DNA from: Paenibacillus sp. G2S3
Lineage (GTDB): Bacteria > Bacillota > Bacilli > Paenibacillales > Paenibacillaceae
NCBI RefSeq assembly: GCF_030123105.1
Contig: NZ_CP126095.1
Location: forward strand, 2,666,001-2,730,000
Length of the DNA: 64,000 nt
Reading direction: 5' to 3'
Shown here: positions 35,338 to 44,166 of the stretch, piece by piece
Layout of the letters: each line of letters opens with the position of its first letter
Numbering within the stretch: the stretch's first letter is position 1
The notes under the pieces: generated by a model
The model's input: the letters and a program-made list of their open reading frames with translations, nothing else
Database searches by the model: none
What the model was told of the DNA's origin: nothing
Translations under genes and position numbers: made by a program

Positions 35338-36393
35338 CTATTTCTTCGGCGGTTGACAGGAATCTCTCTCTACTAAACGAGCTGGAAAGCTGATCGTGCT
35401 AAATGTCGGCTGCTGTGAATCACATAGCTCGATTACTTTTTCCACTGCAGCCTTAGACATTTCATAGATCGGCAAGCGTACAGAGGTCAGCTTAGGCTGA
35501 ATACGGGATGCTAGCTGAATGTCATCAAAGCCGACCATGGAGAGATCTTCAGGGACAATGATTCCGTGTTCGGAGAACGCTTCCATCGCTGATATAGCCA
35601 TATCATCGTTGGAGGAGAAGAAGGCTGTTGGTAAAGATTCTCCAGAAGCAAGAAGCTTCTTAACCTCTTCGTAAGCAGTCTCTTTCAGAAAATCACCTTT
35701 CAGGATAAATCTCTCATTGATAGGCAAGCCATGCTTCTTCAGTGTATCTTCATAAGCCGTATAGCGCTCTCGTCCAGAGTACGTATTCATCTGTCCACAG
35801 ATAATACCAATCTCTTGATGACCTAGAGAGATCAAATATTCAATCGCTTCTGTGGTGCCCTCGTAATCTTTGGAGTTCACAATGGCCAGATGATTGCGGT
35901 CAAGATGTTCCGACATAATCTCAGAAATATCGTAATCAATTAATACGAGAGGAGAGTCGAGCCCTACCATTTCTCGGACGATATTAATATCCTTCTGAGT
36001 GCCGACAATGATACCGCCGTCAATCCGTTTTTGAAGAAAAGCTTGCTTAACCTTGATAAAATCGTCGGGAGAGTACACCGTATGAATCAATACATAACAT
36101 CCGCGGGCATTCGAGGTGTCGACTACGGCATCAACGAATGGAGCAAAGTAATTGTTCTGATAGATTCGGGTAGTATTCTCCTTTTCGTTCATACTGATGG
36201 CGAAGAGGCCGATCGTATCGGTCTTCTTACCGGCTAAAGCTCTTGCAAAGCTGTTCGGTTCGTACTGATGTTGCTCAATGACCCGCAGCACTTTGGCTCG
36301 GGTCTCTTCAGGGACGTTGGAATAGTTGTTGATCACGCGGGATACCGTGCTTCGGGAAACCCCGGCCAACTTAGCTATATCTTCGCTGCGCAT
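35338..36393 (-). CDS. LacI-family repressor
   Basis: 351 residues. The N-terminal helix-turn-helix and hinge are clear (EDIAKLAGVSRSTVSRVINN, then ARALAGKK near 50-57), followed by a periplasmic-binding-like sensor domain (TDTIGLFAIS to the end). GAGGGG precedes the ATG. A perfect 20-bp palindrome just upstream and a related site before the phosphorylase gene imply autoregulation and control of cellobiose phosphorolysis. The inducer is probably a beta-glucoside (inferred). Confidence 0.88.
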   Translation of the reverse strand: MRSEDIAKLAGVSRSTVSRVINNYSNVPEETRAKVLRVIEQHQYEPNSFARALAGKKTDTIGLFAISMNEKENTTRIYQNNYFAPFVDAVVDTSNARGCYVLIHTVYSPDDFIKVKQAFLQKRIDGGIIVGTQKDINIVREMVGLDSPLVLIDYDISEIMSEHLDRNHLAIVNSKDYEGTTEAIEYLISLGHQEIGIICGQMNTYSGRERYTAYEDTLKKHGLPINERFILKGDFLKETAYEEVKKLLASGESLPTAFFSSNDDMAISAMEAFSEHGIIVPEDLSMVGFDDIQLASRIQPKLTSVRLPIYEMSKAAVEKVIELCDSQQPTFSTISFPARLVERDSCQPPKK

Positions 36394-36406
36394 GTTTCCC
36401 CTCTTT

Positions 36407-36426
36407 TCATAAACGCGCGTTTATGA
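36407..36426. promoter_or_regulatory. Perfect 20-bp LacI-type palindrome
   Basis: TCATAAACGC / GCGTTTATGA is an exact inverted repeat with a central CG, characteristic of LacI/CcpA-type operators, 13 bases before the repressor's start codon on the minus strand. Confidence 0.85.
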
Positions 36427-36580
36427 GTTTATTGTAAGCGAAAGCTAGGTACAAATCAATCGTAAATAAAAAGAAATTTGTGAAGAAGTGAAGAAACTAG
36501 TTAATAGTTTGTATAAGATTTTTGCGGAGAAAGTGCATTGAAAGCTATAAAAGTCATGCTACTATTGTGTTAATGATTAT

Positions 36581-36595
36581 TGAGAATGATAATCA
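36581..36595. promoter_or_regulatory. Fur box before the siderophore-binding lipoprotein gene
   Basis: TGAGAATGATAATCA matches the Bacillus 7-1-7 Fur consensus TGATAAT-N-ATTATCA at 12 of 14 positions, 31 bases before the start. Confidence 0.75.
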
Positions 36596-36625
36596 ATGAA
36601 AATATAGCACTGGAGTGAAGGGATA

Positions 36626-37654
36626 ATGGTAAGATGGGGTCGGAAGTTTTTGTGGGCAGCAGTACTTATTGTGGTAATGACCGCGCTGGCGGCATGCGGA
36701 ACGGATAGCAGTACTACGAAAGATAACGTTGCTAAGACAGAGAATGCAGGGGAATCAACCTCAGCTATCAACAACAAGCCAACCGAAGGAAGTGGAAATG
36801 CCTCAGCCTCAGAAGAGGGTGCAACTCGGACGATTACAGGAGAATTTGGAGATGTTGAGATTCCAGTCAAGCCTAAACGGGTGGCCGGGATTTACGTTGA
36901 AGATTATTTGAAGGCTTTGGGGGTTACCCCGGTGGTCCAGTGGTACCATCCAAGCTGGGGCAAACAGGATTATTTGAATCTGGATGTACCAGAATTTGAT
37001 ATCACCGGAAGCATGGAGGTGCTTCTGGAAAAAGACCCTGACTTGATCATTGCGGACGGAGGGGCGGATGCGGCGAGGTATGAACAATATTCCAAGATAG
37101 CACCAACTTATCGTATACCTGAGGCGGCGCTGCAGGACTCAAGACAAGTGCTTACAGCGATTGCTGATGCGCTCGGCATTCCGGAGAAGGCTGAGGCTGT
37201 GCTCGCCGAGTATGATCAGAAGGTTGCAGACGGGAAAGCTAAGCTGCAGCAGGCCCTGGGTCAGGAAAAAGTAGCAGTGATCCGGCTCAACGTAGCGGAC
37301 AAAACCTTTGCTCTATTCGGTGTTAAAAACCGTTTTACTGGTGTGATTTATTCTCAATTTGGCCTAACACCCGTGCCTATGGCTGCAGAAATGACCGAAT
37401 ATCAATCTATTATTTCCGAAGAGCTTATTCCTCAGCTCCAAGCGGATCACATCATCGTGTTCCCTGACAACGGAGGATGGGATACTGAAGGGAATCAGGA
37501 AGCGATCCAAATCCTTGATGGCCCGTTGTGGAAGAGCCTGCCTGCGGTGAAGAAAGGGAATATTTATAGAATGGAACGTTCCCACTGGCAGACTGGTGCC
37601 ATAACAGCCAATTCGATGAAGCTTGATGATTTGCTGAAAGCTATGGTGAAATAA
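36626..37654 (+). CDS. Iron-siderophore ABC transporter substrate-binding lipoprotein
   Basis: 342 residues. Signal peptide with lipobox LAAC (Cys24), then a Ser/Thr/Asn-rich linker to about 65, then a FecB/FhuD-type binding domain (KRVAGIYVEDYLKALGVTP, DPDLIIAD, then IPQL and SLPAVKKGNIYRM). A Fur box precedes it, so it is made under iron limitation. No permease or ATPase is adjacent; the FecCD genes of the window are 11 kb downstream. Its binding domain is clearly related to that of the next gene's product. Confidence 0.9.
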   Translation: MVRWGRKFLWAAVLIVVMTALAACGTDSSTTKDNVAKTENAGESTSAINNKPTEGSGNASASEEGATRTITGEFGDVEIPVKPKRVAGIYVEDYLKALGVTPVVQWYHPSWGKQDYLNLDVPEFDITGSMEVLLEKDPDLIIADGGADAARYEQYSKIAPTYRIPEAALQDSRQVLTAIADALGIPEKAEAVLAEYDQKVADGKAKLQQALGQEKVAVIRLNVADKTFALFGVKNRFTGVIYSQFGLTPVPMAAEMTEYQSIISEELIPQLQADHIIVFPDNGGWDTEGNQEAIQILDGPLWKSLPAVKKGNIYRMERSHWQTGAITANSMKLDDLLKAMVK

Positions 37655-37681
37655 CCGGAAGCTGCTTTAAGGAATAGCAAA

Positions 37682-37720
37682 AAGAAGGTCTATCAGCACC
37701 CTTGATAGACCTTCTTTTTT
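37682..37720 (+). terminator. Terminator after the binding lipoprotein gene
   Basis: Perfect 14-bp stem AAGAAGGTCTATCA / TGATAGACCTTCTT with a 7-base loop and T run, separating it from the regulator gene. Confidence 0.92.
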
Positions 37721-37738
37721 GTTTTAAACTGAAGTGAA

Positions 37739-37753
37739 TGAAAATGGTTCTCA
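37739..37753. promoter_or_regulatory. Fur box before the Btr-like regulator gene
   Basis: TGAAAATGGTTCTCA matches the 7-1-7 consensus at 11 of 14 positions, 16 bases before the start codon. Confidence 0.6.
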
Positions 37754-37768
37754 ATTGGGGGCGGGAAA

Positions 37769-39364
37769 ATGGCAAAAGATGTGCAAGACAGCAATAGAAG
37801 AAAGCTGTTCTATAGCTTGATTAATATAGAAACCCAATCTTTGTCAGGAAGCGGACAGAGTGAGGTGTTTCAGGATCACACTCTAATCATTGTATCGGAA
37901 GGACAGGGGTACGTTGAGGCTGAGATGAGGCAGTTTCCACTGGAAAAAGGTGCTGGGTTCTTGTTCGAACCAGGGCTATTAAGCAAAATCAGTGCTGAGG
38001 AGCGGGGACTTAGCTTTTATCGGCTTACTTTTGAAATCATCGAAACCGGGGAAAACAGGCAGAGTGAAATGGAAAGAAGGACTAAAGAGGACATCCTTCG
38101 ATCTGGTTTGCTAAGCTGTAAACCCTTTTCACAAAGTAAATTACTGCTAGAGGCTATCTATCATAGTCGTAGAAGCACGGAAGAGATCGAATGGTTCGCA
38201 GGGCATACGCGTTTTCAGGAACTATTACTGCTAATCATGCGTGCAAATTCCTCTGTCGTTCAGATCACGGGTGATCATGAGGCAATACAGCGCTCCATTC
38301 ACTATATGGAGGAGCATTATAACCAAGCGGTAACCGTCGATCAATTGGCGGAAGTTGCAGGCATTACACGTGCACGCTACACACAAACTTTTAAAGAAGT
38401 GACAGGGCGGATTCCCTTGGAGCATTTGAACGGGCTTCGTATTGAACGGGCGCAGCAGCAGTTGCTGCTCACGAATGACCGCTTGCATGAAATCGCGTTA
38501 TCCGTCGGATATAGCAATGAGTATTATTTTAATCGGCGTTTTAAAAGATCGGTGGGTGTTACGCCCGGCCAATACAGAAGCTTCCATCAGGATGGACTGA
38601 GGGTGTTCGCTCCTTTTTTAGAAGATTATCTGCTGGCTCTAGATATTACTCCTGTGGCGCAATATTCTCACGCCGAGTGGGGGAAGCAAGAGTACTTGGC
38701 TCTCCATGATGTGCCTGCGGTAGATATTTCGACTCGTAATTGGCAGGAGCTCTCCCGGTACACGCCCGAATTGATCTTGCTGGATAATGGCTTTCATCGC
38801 TGGCATCTGGAGGAGTGCAGCCGGATCGCTCCGTTGTTCAAGCTGCCTTTTCATCAAGAGGATTGGCGTGCCACTTTGTATTCCGCAGCAGCGGTCTTTG
38901 GCAGAACGGAACGTGTCCAGGAAGTGATCGGCAATTATGAGCATCAGGCACAGCAAGCCAAACGGGTGCTCACCCGTTCCGTCCATAGTCAGACCATAGC
39001 TTGTTTAAGAATATCAGCCTATGGAATCACTCTTTATGGATGTGAGCATTTGGGATATACAGGAAGCGTGCTCCATCATGATTTGGGTTTACAGCCCCAT
39101 AGCTTGGTTCGGAAGTTGACCCATGGAAAGAATCGAGTGAACCTGACAAAAGAAGAGCTTGCAAATCTGACAGCGGATCATTTGTTCATTACCTTTGATC
39201 GGATTGAAGGAGGAGGACGGGAACTGCTGGATACCCAACTCTGGCGCAGCTTGCCTGCTGTGCGTAACGGCTGCGTATATGAGGTGGATTTTATGGCCTG
39301 GATGAATTACGGCGTATTGTCGCATCAGCGCAAGATTGAGGATGTGTTAAGAGCGTTAGGATAA
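37769..39364 (+). CDS. Btr-like AraC regulator fused to a siderophore-binding domain
   Basis: 531 residues, the size of B. subtilis Btr (YbbB). Three parts: an N-terminal cupin-like region (1-160), an AraC DNA-binding domain (about 170-270, TVDQLAEVAGITRARYTQTF and LHEIALSVGYSNEYYFNRRF), and a cytosolic binding domain (about 276-531) without signal peptide. The latter shares EDYL-AL--TPV and WGKQ-YL with the lipoprotein encoded just upstream. Btr binds bacillibactin and activates its uptake operon; here the ligand is probably the siderophore carried by the upstream lipoprotein (inferred). Confidence 0.9.
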   Translation: MAKDVQDSNRRKLFYSLINIETQSLSGSGQSEVFQDHTLIIVSEGQGYVEAEMRQFPLEKGAGFLFEPGLLSKISAEERGLSFYRLTFEIIETGENRQSEMERRTKEDILRSGLLSCKPFSQSKLLLEAIYHSRRSTEEIEWFAGHTRFQELLLLIMRANSSVVQITGDHEAIQRSIHYMEEHYNQAVTVDQLAEVAGITRARYTQTFKEVTGRIPLEHLNGLRIERAQQQLLLTNDRLHEIALSVGYSNEYYFNRRFKRSVGVTPGQYRSFHQDGLRVFAPFLEDYLLALDITPVAQYSHAEWGKQEYLALHDVPAVDISTRNWQELSRYTPELILLDNGFHRWHLEECSRIAPLFKLPFHQEDWRATLYSAAAVFGRTERVQEVIGNYEHQAQQAKRVLTRSVHSQTIACLRISAYGITLYGCEHLGYTGSVLHHDLGLQPHSLVRKLTHGKNRVNLTKEELANLTADHLFITFDRIEGGGRELLDTQLWRSLPAVRNGCVYEVDFMAWMNYGVLSHQRKIEDVLRALG

Positions 39365-39365
39365 G

Positions 39366-39557
39366 TCAGAAACTAGACCAGATAAAAAAGAGGACAATAA
39401 GTGCCACTATACTGCTGACACGGGTCATTAATAAATAAGCCTCACTCGGCTCAACGTCACCTTTGACCATCCAACCGTATCTCATGTACCATCCGAATCG
39501 TGGAAATAAGATGTTAAGTAGCGCTAACAGAACAAAGAGGAAAATAAAAAAGCCCAT
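39366..39557 (-). CDS. DUF6199-like small membrane protein
   Basis: 63 residues with two membrane segments (residues 2-19 and about 44-62) flanking FPRFGWYMRYGWMVKGD. This matches small Bacillales membrane proteins of the DUF6199 type. AAAGGAG precedes the ATG. Function unknown. It converges with the Btr-like gene. Confidence 0.7.
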   Translation of the reverse strand: MGFFIFLFVLLALLNILFPRFGWYMRYGWMVKGDVEPSEAYLLMTRVSSIVALIVLFFIWSSF

Positions 39558-39700
39558 GATTTATCACTCCTTTATGTAATGTATACGCGAGACTGTATGG
39601 AGGGTTCCCCCGCTCAAAAGTGAGTTTCCATATATTTATTTAAGCTCATGCAATATAGACTGATAAAAACTGCAAATTGCTTAAGGAGATGATAAATCGT

Positions 39701-39913
39701 ATGGAACATTCGGGTCTTTTTTTCGGAGGGGGAGTAGGTGTTTTGTTCTTTTTAATTTGGTTGCTATCAATTGGATTGGGGATCTACTTTTTCGTCCTGC
39801 TTGTAAAATTGGCACGTAGAGGAATAGTGGCCTTAGATTTATACATTTACGCTAAAAATCGTGAAATACGTACTCGTTATGAGTCGGTTCAAGAAAGGTC
39901 AGAGGAAAATTAA
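39701..39913 (+). CDS. Small membrane protein, unknown
   Basis: 70 residues beginning MEHSGLFFGGGVGVLFFLIW, one long or two short membrane segments to about residue 38, then a basic cytosolic tail. AAGGAG lies 12 bases before ATG 39701. It resembles short Bacillales membrane proteins near cell-envelope genes, but no family is claimed. Followed by its own hairpin. Confidence 0.6.
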   Translation: MEHSGLFFGGGVGVLFFLIWLLSIGLGIYFFVLLVKLARRGIVALDLYIYAKNREIRTRYESVQERSEEN

Positions 39914-39948
39914 GGCCATTAAATGATCAATGATACTTAGAGTATGTG

Positions 39949-39986
39949 ATACCCTAGCCACCTTATCAGGTAGTTGGGGTATTTTT
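39949..39986 (+). terminator. Terminator after the small membrane protein gene
   Basis: ATACCC and GGGTAT close a stem that continues through imperfect pairs to ACCT/AGGT, followed by five T. Confidence 0.7.
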
Positions 39987-40107
39987 GTGGAAATATTCAG
40001 GACTATGCTATCAATGAGGTATGTTTAGCGGTGTACTGTTGTGTTTACATAAAAAAGAGTTCGTTAAATAAAAAATGTATTTCTAAAAATAAAGGAGGAA
40101 TTGATCG

Positions 40108-41004
40108 ATGTCTAACCAATATACGATGCAAGATCCTACCACTCAGTACACCAAGGCCGGACCTGAATTTCAACAGCAACAACAAGAGCCAGGACTACAG
40201 AAGAAGATGAATCCCGTACCTGATGCAGGTGAAGATACCTATCAAGGCACCGGACGTCTGACTGGACGAAAAGCGATTGTTACCGGGGCGGACAGCGGTA
40301 TAGGTCGTGCTGTTGCGATTGCTTTTGCTCGTGAAGGCGCAGATGTTGTCCTATCCTACATGCCAGAGGAAGAAGAAGATGCAAAGCAGGTTCTCAAACT
40401 AGTGCAAGAAGCAGGACGTACCGCAATCGCCATCCCGGGTGATCTTAAGGATGAGGAATACTGTGAACAGCTCGTCGATACTGCGGTCAAGCAGTTAGGT
40501 GGGATTGATATCCTAGCCAATATCGCAGGCAAGCAGCAATTCGTGACAGATATCGCTGATCTCACCACAAAGCATTTTGACGATACATTTAAGACGAACG
40601 TGTATGCTATGTTCTGGCTGTGCAAAGCGGCAGTGAAACATATGCAGCCGGGTAGCACCATCATCAACACTTCTTCCATTCAAGCCTATAATCCTTCGCC
40701 GATCTTATTGGACTACGCGACGACTAAGGCTGCGATCAACACATTCAGTAAATCTCTCGCCCAGCAAGTCGCTGATAAGGGGATTCGAGTTAATGTAGTG
40801 GCGCCAGGTCCTGTATGGACACCTCTTCAAGTGGTGGGTGGGCAACCAGAGGAAGTGCTGAAGGAGTTTGGTGCGAGCACACCACTAGGTCGTCCGGGAC
40901 AGCCTGCAGAGATGGCTCCGGCTTATGTATTTCTTGCTAGCCAGGAATCGAGCTATATTAGTGGTGAAACGCTAAATGCCAATGGCGGAACTCCAACTCC
41001 ATAA
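40108..41004 (+). CDS. Short-chain dehydrogenase/reductase, YhxC/YhdF-like
   Basis: 298 residues. A glutamine-rich N-terminal extension (about 1-45) precedes the Rossmann domain: TGADSGIGRA (59-68), NIAG, NTSSIQ and the catalytic YATTK (Tyr203, Lys207). Extended SDRs of this kind are general stress proteins in Bacillus. No sigma-B promoter could be recognised upstream. AAGGAGG precedes the ATG. Substrate unknown. Confidence 0.87.
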   Translation: MSNQYTMQDPTTQYTKAGPEFQQQQQEPGLQKKMNPVPDAGEDTYQGTGRLTGRKAIVTGADSGIGRAVAIAFAREGADVVLSYMPEEEEDAKQVLKLVQEAGRTAIAIPGDLKDEEYCEQLVDTAVKQLGGIDILANIAGKQQFVTDIADLTTKHFDDTFKTNVYAMFWLCKAAVKHMQPGSTIINTSSIQAYNPSPILLDYATTKAAINTFSKSLAQQVADKGIRVNVVAPGPVWTPLQVVGGQPEEVLKEFGASTPLGRPGQPAEMAPAYVFLASQESSYISGETLNANGGTPTP

Positions 41005-41050
41005 AAATACTCAGCGGAACATGGATATTGTAAAATATCAGCGAATCCTA

Positions 41051-41095
41051 CAAAAGTACCCTACTAATTTCAGCTGTGGGGTGCTTTTGTTTTTA
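41051..41095 (+). terminator. Terminator after the SDR gene
   Basis: CAAAAGTACCC and GGGTGCTTTTG pair (one G-T), followed by a T run. Confidence 0.75.
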
Positions 41096-41276
41096 TATAG
41101 AGAAAGGAGTATTATAGAATTTGAGACTTTTTATCCCATTATTTTCATGGAATATGATCTACAACTGATCAAGATTGTCGAATACATAGATTTCCTGCGA
41201 TTACCCAAGAAATAATTTGAGTTGGTACCGTGTTAAGAGTTTAGTGTAAACCATAGAAAGAACTAGGGGCTGTGTT

Positions 41277-41582
41277 ATGCGTAAAAAGAAACTAGCAATA
41301 CTTATCATTTCCTTTGTCCTAATTATAGTGTGTTTTCCATCAGGAGCAGTCTTTGCGGATAAAGAAAATGGAGCTGTAATGGATAGTGGAACAAAGGAAA
41401 GGCTGATGGAAAAGTATGATCTTGTAGAGCCTGAACCTGCAAATCCATCATCACATTGGAGTCAAAATGATGTTGGAGTCAGTAACCCTATTGCTATATT
41501 TATAAGTATCAGTAGGTTGTATCTGAATCCATATGTTTTTGCTGCGCAAGAAATGATTGATTATTTGCTCGAAGAAAACTAA
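41277..41582 (+). CDS. Small secreted protein, unknown
   Basis: 101 residues with a clear signal peptide (basic RKKK, hydrophobic core, likely cleavage after AVFA near residue 27). The mature part has no cysteine and no motif I recognise, and ends with a hydrophobic stretch NPYVFAAQEMIDYLLEEN. Ribosome site is weak. It precedes another secreted protein gene by 130 bases. Confidence 0.6.
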   Translation: MRKKKLAILIISFVLIIVCFPSGAVFADKENGAVMDSGTKERLMEKYDLVEPEPANPSSHWSQNDVGVSNPIAIFISISRLYLNPYVFAAQEMIDYLLEEN

Positions 41583-41712
41583 TGGTTTGTAATCGCAAAA
41601 GTATTAATACGGTGAAAACACAAAAAAATTATACTTGAAAGTGAACTCTTGTACTTCAGAATAGAAAGTACTAAGAGAATTAAAACATAATGATTTACAT
41701 ATAGGGGGCGCC

Positions 41713-42525
41713 GTGAAGAAAAACATCGTTATTTTATGCCTTGCATTTGGTTTAAATGGGCTTTTATCTTCTCACTCCCTGGCTTTTGAGAGTTCTTATG
41801 AAGGAACAATTAAAATGAAGAAACCATTTAGGGCATGGCAGGGTGTGGGATCTAATGGGAAGACCGTGTATGTCACCTCAGATCGTTCGGAGAAGTTCAC
41901 CCTTTCGAATACAATTTCTGTATATGATCTTGATGGCAATTATATAAAGGAGTTAAAAAGAGCATACACCGGAACGGACAAGCATAATCGGTTTATGTCA
42001 TTTGGTGATTGTTATGTTTCTAGTGGTTTTTTATATGCCACTGTTTATAATTTTAATTCAGCACCACCAGAGAATGAGCGAATTAGTAGAATAGTCAAGT
42101 ACAGCTTGGCGGATTTAAAACAAGTCCATGTATTCGATATCGGTGATGGAACGGCAGAATCGTTAGCGAAATTTAAAGGATTTTTCTGGATAGTATATCA
42201 TGACAAAAATGAGATTAGAAAATTTGATGCCCATTTCAGACTGCAAAAAAGATACCCACTTTCAGGAATATTTGGAGATGAAGGTGGATATCAAGGCATT
42301 TTTTTTGATGGGGACAATCTTTATGCAAATCTACATGGCTCAAATAAATTTGGGGAGAAGTATGCTCAGGGGTTAGATAAGTATTATTTTGATGGTGATT
42401 CTTTCAAGTTTATAGAGAGGATTAAACCACCTACCTATGGAAGTGGACAAGGTGTAGAGAAGGTCGGAAATTCAATTTTCTGGGTAGATCGCCCTGGTAA
42501 TCGAATCATTATTCAAAAATTATAA
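41713..42525 (+). CDS. Secreted beta-propeller-like protein, unknown
   Basis: 270 residues with a signal peptide (KKNIVILCLAFGLNGLLSSHSLA). The mature part repeats short motifs such as ISVYDLDGNYIKEL, IVKYSLADLKQVHVF and IRKFDAHFRLQKRY about 50-60 residues apart, like NHL- or SMP-30-type propeller blades. GTG start behind GGGGG. No enzymatic residues can be assigned. Its end is convergent with the DUF2642 gene. Confidence 0.65.
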   Translation: MKKNIVILCLAFGLNGLLSSHSLAFESSYEGTIKMKKPFRAWQGVGSNGKTVYVTSDRSEKFTLSNTISVYDLDGNYIKELKRAYTGTDKHNRFMSFGDCYVSSGFLYATVYNFNSAPPENERISRIVKYSLADLKQVHVFDIGDGTAESLAKFKGFFWIVYHDKNEIRKFDAHFRLQKRYPLSGIFGDEGGYQGIFFDGDNLYANLHGSNKFGEKYAQGLDKYYFDGDSFKFIERIKPPTYGSGQGVEKVGNSIFWVDRPGNRIIIQKL

Positions 42526-42538
42526 AGACGTGTCAGTG

Positions 42539-42563
42539 CAAAAAGGAGCTGTTTCCAGCTCCT
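42539..42563 (-). terminator. Terminator of the DUF2642 gene
   Basis: Perfect stem AGGAGCTG-GAAA-CAGCTCCT followed by TTTTT on the minus strand. Confidence 0.8.
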
Positions 42564-42575
42564 ATAGTCTTTGAT

Positions 42576-42818
42576 CTATTCTGGCATTATCCAAACAATC
42601 TCGCAAATACGTACAAAAAATCTTCTGCCTCGCGTATCTAAAACTACATGGTCTGGTTTAACATCAACGACACATCCGCTGATTCCGCCACGAGTGGTTT
42701 CTAGAACAACTTGTTTCCCAATTACGCTTTTTAGAGTTTCTACGACGTAGGCATCAACAGGGTAGACTATAACAGATTGAGGCATTTGGTTCATTTGATG
42801 CATTTGAAAATTATTCAA
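42576..42818 (-). CDS. DUF2642 protein, YuzF-like
   Basis: 80 residues. After a Gln/Met-rich start it carries VIGKQVVLETTRGGISGCVV and VKPDHVVLD, the Sm-like DUF2642 core of spore-associated Bacillales proteins (YuzF, CotD-neighbour types). TTG 42818 lies seven bases after GGGAGGTAATCCA and is preferred to the ATG at 42857. A role in the spore coat is likely from the family, not shown. Confidence 0.75.
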   Translation of the reverse strand: MNNFQMHQMNQMPQSVIVYPVDAYVVETLKSVIGKQVVLETTRGGISGCVVDVKPDHVVLDTRGRRFFVRICEIVWIMPE

Positions 42819-42941
42819 TGGATTACCTCCCAGTATTTTATACGCTATTCTATGCACCCGCCCAATTAATGTTCTAGGCAGTTTATTATGTAGTCATATA
42901 CAACAAAAATGACCCGGAAGAGGGCCATTTTTATTCTGATT

Positions 42942-43619
42942 TTAAGGGTTAGTTAATTGCATATCTTTCAAAATATAATCCCAGCTATCATAATCGTTCA
43001 TATCATCAGGAAATTCTAAGACGCAAATATTATTAATATTCCAGTTGATTTCTCGTACAGATGTTAATTCACTCACGGGATTAAGGATTAGGACAGTGAA
43101 TTCGTTCGGTGTTAAAATTTCAGACAAAATCGCTTGTAGCTCTACAGCCTGTTCGTATGTGGCGAACCATCTAATGAATAAAATTTTTTTACTGCTTATT
43201 AATTTATCCCAAAATCTCTTAATTCGTAAATCCAGCTTTGCTTTATAAGATGGATAGGTCGTAGACCAATGTTTCCCCAAGGCGATTGGAAAATCATGTA
43301 CAGAGATAATGTTATAAAAGGTATCACGAATAAAATACGATTTCACTAAAGCATTCTTGTTTCCATTAGGATAAGCGGGCACTCCATCCTCCAGAAAAAA
43401 ATGTGTCTCATCGAGCATTTGCAGATTTGTTAACTCCATGAAATTCTGAAATCTGTTCTTATAAAGTCTATTAACATCAGTTAATGAATAAGTAATCATC
43501 CAGTCGAGAGGCATAGAGAATGTTCTCAGGTTACTTCTTTGCATATTTATAGCAGGTGCACAAGACATACCTAAGCTTACGATTAAATCATAGCTTATCC
43601 TCACATCTTGTAATTTCAT
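42942..43619 (-). CDS. DUF1796 putative papain-like cysteine peptidase
   Basis: 225 residues. DLIVSLGMSCAPAINMQRSN near residues 10-30 gives the presumed catalytic Cys, followed by MPLDWMITYS, the family's opening signature. A histidine in HDFPIALGKHW may complete the site. ATG 43619 follows AGGTGA; the frame's earlier TTG (43637) has no ribosome site. No signal peptide. Substrate unknown. Confidence 0.78.
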   Translation of the reverse strand: MKLQDVRISYDLIVSLGMSCAPAINMQRSNLRTFSMPLDWMITYSLTDVNRLYKNRFQNFMELTNLQMLDETHFFLEDGVPAYPNGNKNALVKSYFIRDTFYNIISVHDFPIALGKHWSTTYPSYKAKLDLRIKRFWDKLISSKKILFIRWFATYEQAVELQAILSEILTPNEFTVLILNPVSELTSVREINWNINNICVLEFPDDMNDYDSWDYILKDMQLTNP

Positions 43620-43700
43620 GGACTCACCTAATTTCAATCAGATTCAGGTTTTATTCACCGTTAAAAAAAGAGCAGCACTAAAACTGCCCTCTGAAAAATA

Positions 43701-43949
43701 TTAATGGCGTTGTAACAGCAAATAGCCGCTAATACTTGAATTTTTTTTACGAAACACCACTTTAAAACCAACGTCGTTGTCTAATAAACAAGCTAAGGCA
43801 GTGTTAAGTAATCCATTGGGTCTCAAACTAGGTCGACAAGGCTCGGCATTTCCAATGATGCGGACAGAAGTAATCCTACGTGCAGATCCACGAACCAAAG
43901 GATTTCTACTCCAAGTGATCAATACTAAATCAGGCTGACGAGTTGCCAT
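43701..43949 (-). CDS. Hypothetical protein, 82 residues
   Basis: Basic protein beginning MATRQPDLVLITWSRNPLV, with GLLNTALACLLDNDVGFKVVF near the end. I do not recognise it. AAAGGGG lies about nine bases before the ATG, and the frame is free of rival genes, which supports coding. It is next to DUF1796 and DUF2642 genes on the same strand. Confidence 0.5.
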   Translation of the reverse strand: MATRQPDLVLITWSRNPLVRGSARRITSVRIIGNAEPCRPSLRPNGLLNTALACLLDNDVGFKVVFRKKNSSISGYLLLQRH

Positions 43950-44099
43950 TATGATCTACCCCTTTCTATTAAGCTTCTCTATATAAAATGCACAATAGAT
44001 TTTAATGTGCTGAACAGAAGCGGAGTGAGTGGGAGGAAATATGAATAAGTTACTACATTAAATAGCGAATTTGATTCATAACACCGTACGCTTGGGCGG

Positions 44100-44130
44100 A
44101 GTATTTGATCAAAGATCAAATGCTTTTTTA
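44100..44130 (+). terminator. Terminator-like hairpin before the Nudix gene
   Basis: AGTATTTGATC-AAA-GATCAAATGCT (one G-T pair) followed by six T. No full gene precedes it on this strand; only a six-codon frame at 44041 (ATGAATAAG..., strong GGGAGGAAAT site) lies just upstream. It may be an attenuator for the Nudix gene or the end of a short RNA. Confidence 0.65.
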
Positions 44131-44166
44131 TTTTCATTTATGAGAAGCTAAATAGGGGGGGACACG

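Noticed and set aside
41105..41215. 35-codon frame ending LRLPKK after the SDR terminator
   Set aside because: The only candidate starts are ATT or ATA directly against AAAGGAG; spacing is wrong and no family is recognised.
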